From an uncultured Alphaproteobacteria bacterium (GTDB lineage Bacteria > Pseudomonadota > Alphaproteobacteria > Rhizobiales > Ancalomicrobiaceae), in the NCBI GenBank assembly GCA_937919435.1, contig CALFRR010000134.1, positions 1-35,874 on the forward strand: a stretch of 35,874 bases of DNA, written 5' to 3'. Positions 34,889-35,874 of the stretch are shown here, piece after piece. Each line of letters opens with the position of its first letter. The stretch's first letter is position 1. The position numbers and the translations under genes are program-made. Under the pieces are notes generated by a model. The model was not told where the DNA came from and made no database searches. It was given only the letters and a program-made list of their open reading frames with translations.

Positions 34889-35494
34889 ATGACCGAGCCC
34901 GAGACCACCACTCCCCTCTCCCCTCCGCCGCAGGTCGGCTGGGCGAAGCTCGTGCTCGAGCTCGGCCCGCTCGGAGTCTTCTTCGCGGTCAATGCGGCGA
35001 CCAGCAAGACCCATGGTCTCTATCCGGCGACCGCCGCCTTCATGGTGGCGACGCTGGTCGCCCTGGTGCTGTCCTGGCGTCTGTTGAAGCGGGTGCCGGT
35101 GATGCCGCTGGTGTCCGGCGTGGTGGTTCTGGTATTCGGCTCGCTGACCCTGATCCTGCAGGACGAGCTGTTCATCAAACTGAAGCCGACCATCGTCAAT
35201 TCGTTGTTCGGCACCGTGTTGCTCGGTGGCCTGCTGTTCGGTCGATCGCTGCTCGGCGTCGTCTTCGACAGCGTCTTCGATCTCGACGCGGCCGGCTGGC
35301 GGGCCCTGACGCTGCGCTGGGGCATCTTTTTCTTCGCGCTCGCCGCGGTCAACGAAGTGGTCTGGCGCAATTTCTCGACCGACACCTGGGTGTGGTTCAA
35401 GGTCTTCGGCATCATGCCGCTGACCTTCGTCTTCGCGCTGTCGCAGGTGCCGCTGATCCAGCGTCATTCGATCGACCGCGGCGACGGCGCCTGA
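34889..35494 (+). CDS. yciB: inner-membrane septation protein YciB (IspZ/septation protein A)
   Basis: Polytopic inner-membrane protein (201 aa) involved in cell-envelope and septum integrity. Family blocks are LVLELGPLGVFFAVNA, IYPATAAFMVAT-like LYPATAAFMVATLVAL, FGSLTLILQDELFIKLKPT, ALTLRWGIFFFALAAVNE, VWRNFSTDTWVWFKVFG and the C-terminal LTFVFALSQVPLIQRH. About five hydrophobic helices are evident. The length matches the family. It is divergent from the methyltransferase-like gene and ends 25 nt from the convergent LysE-type gene. Confidence 0.95.
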   Translation: MTEPETTTPLSPPPQVGWAKLVLELGPLGVFFAVNAATSKTHGLYPATAAFMVATLVALVLSWRLLKRVPVMPLVSGVVVLVFGSLTLILQDELFIKLKPTIVNSLFGTVLLGGLLFGRSLLGVVFDSVFDLDAAGWRALTLRWGIFFFALAAVNEVVWRNFSTDTWVWFKVFGIMPLTFVFALSQVPLIQRHSIDRGDGA

Positions 35495-35519
35495 CGGCAC
35501 CCCCGGCGGCCACACCCGC

Positions 35520-35874
35520 TCAGGCCTTCGACAGGACGAGCTTCAGCGCGAAGGCCGAGAACAGTCCGGCGCAGGCGACGTCGAGAGCGCGGGCCAGCCG
35601 CCGCGACCGGCGGAAGGTTCCCGCCACCTTCTCCGCCCCGAGGATCAGGACGACGCAGATCGGCGCGCCGATCACCCCGTAGAGTCCGCCGAGGACGGCG
35701 ATCCGAGCGGTGGCGTGCGGATCGCCGGGATCGACGAACTGCGGCAGGAAGGTCACGAAGAACACCACGATCTTCGGATTGAGCAGGTTGACCCCGAGCC
35801 CGGCGAGAAACGCCCGGTACGGCGGCGTCGGTGCCGCCGGCCCCGCCCCGGCCTCCGCCGCGAGAGCCGAACCG
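35520..35874 (-). CDS. LysE-family amino-acid exporter, C-terminal part, cut by window edge
   Basis: The last 117 codons of a LysE/RhtB-type inner-membrane exporter; the gene continues beyond the right edge. The visible part contains the family motif YRAFLAGLGVNLLNPKIVVF and VTFLPQFVDPGDP, followed by two hydrophobic helices (VLGGLYGVIGAPICVVLILG and the C-terminal CAGLFSAFALKLVL). The NLLNPK and FLPQFV blocks are diagnostic. A GTG at 35768 lies inside the conserved block and is not the start. Substrate unknown (family members export amino acids). Confidence 0.9.
   Translation of the reverse strand, partial: GSALAAEAGAGPAAPTPPYRAFLAGLGVNLLNPKIVVFFVTFLPQFVDPGDPHATARIAVLGGLYGVIGAPICVVLILGAEKVAGTFRRSRRLARALDVACAGLFSAFALKLVLSKA

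Overview
The window is very GC-rich, densely coded chromosomal DNA, most likely from an alphaproteobacterium of the Hyphomicrobiales (Rhizobiales) type. The pointers are the gene order zapE-mdh-sucC-sucD-sucA-odhB, a Rhizobium-style hupI/hupK/hypFCDE set, a stand-alone ModE-type regulator, frequent GTG and TTG starts, and the GC content. The genus cannot be fixed from the sequence alone. I see no rRNA, tRNA, CRISPR array, insertion sequence or phage gene.

Layout. 1-8348 (minus strand): zapE, then the TCA-cycle block mdh-sucC-sucD-sucA-odhB; odhB runs off the left edge. A strong terminator-like hairpin separates zapE from mdh, and smaller hairpins lie between several suc genes. 8589-11551 (plus): a PLP-dependent serine/threonine dehydratase-like enzyme, a beta carbonic anhydrase and leuB. 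11691-18450 (plus): a tight three-gene cluster encoding a transglutaminase-like/DUF2126 putative amidoligase, a circularly permuted ATP-grasp fused to an Alpha-E domain, and a second transglutaminase-like protein. This resembles the predicted but biochemically uncharacterised amidoligase/peptidase systems and is the most interesting part of the window. 18540-24202 (minus): an L,D-transpeptidase lipoprotein, a polar amino-acid ABC transporter (binding protein, permease, ATPase) and a phytoene-dehydrogenase-like FAD oxidoreductase.

24424-30874 (minus): [NiFe]-hydrogenase accessory genes hupI-hupK-hypF-hypC-hypD-hypE. HypC, HypD and HypE are coupled by 4-nt stop/start overlaps. HypF and HypE make the cyanide ligands; HypC and HypD assemble the Fe(CN)2CO unit; HupK and HupI are accessory factors of oxygen-exposed uptake hydrogenases. 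The hydrogenase subunits, hypA, hypB and hupJ are absent, so the set depends on genes elsewhere or is a remnant. 31125-31400 is a small unknown gene with its own terminator, followed by 451 bases of lower-GC noncoding DNA.

31852-35874: a Gfo/Idh/MocA oxidoreductase, a protein equal to only the C-terminal (TOBE) part of ModC, a convergent overlapping ModE-like HTH protein lacking the molybdate-binding half, a Rossmann/methyltransferase-like unknown, YciB and a partial LysE-family exporter at the right edge.
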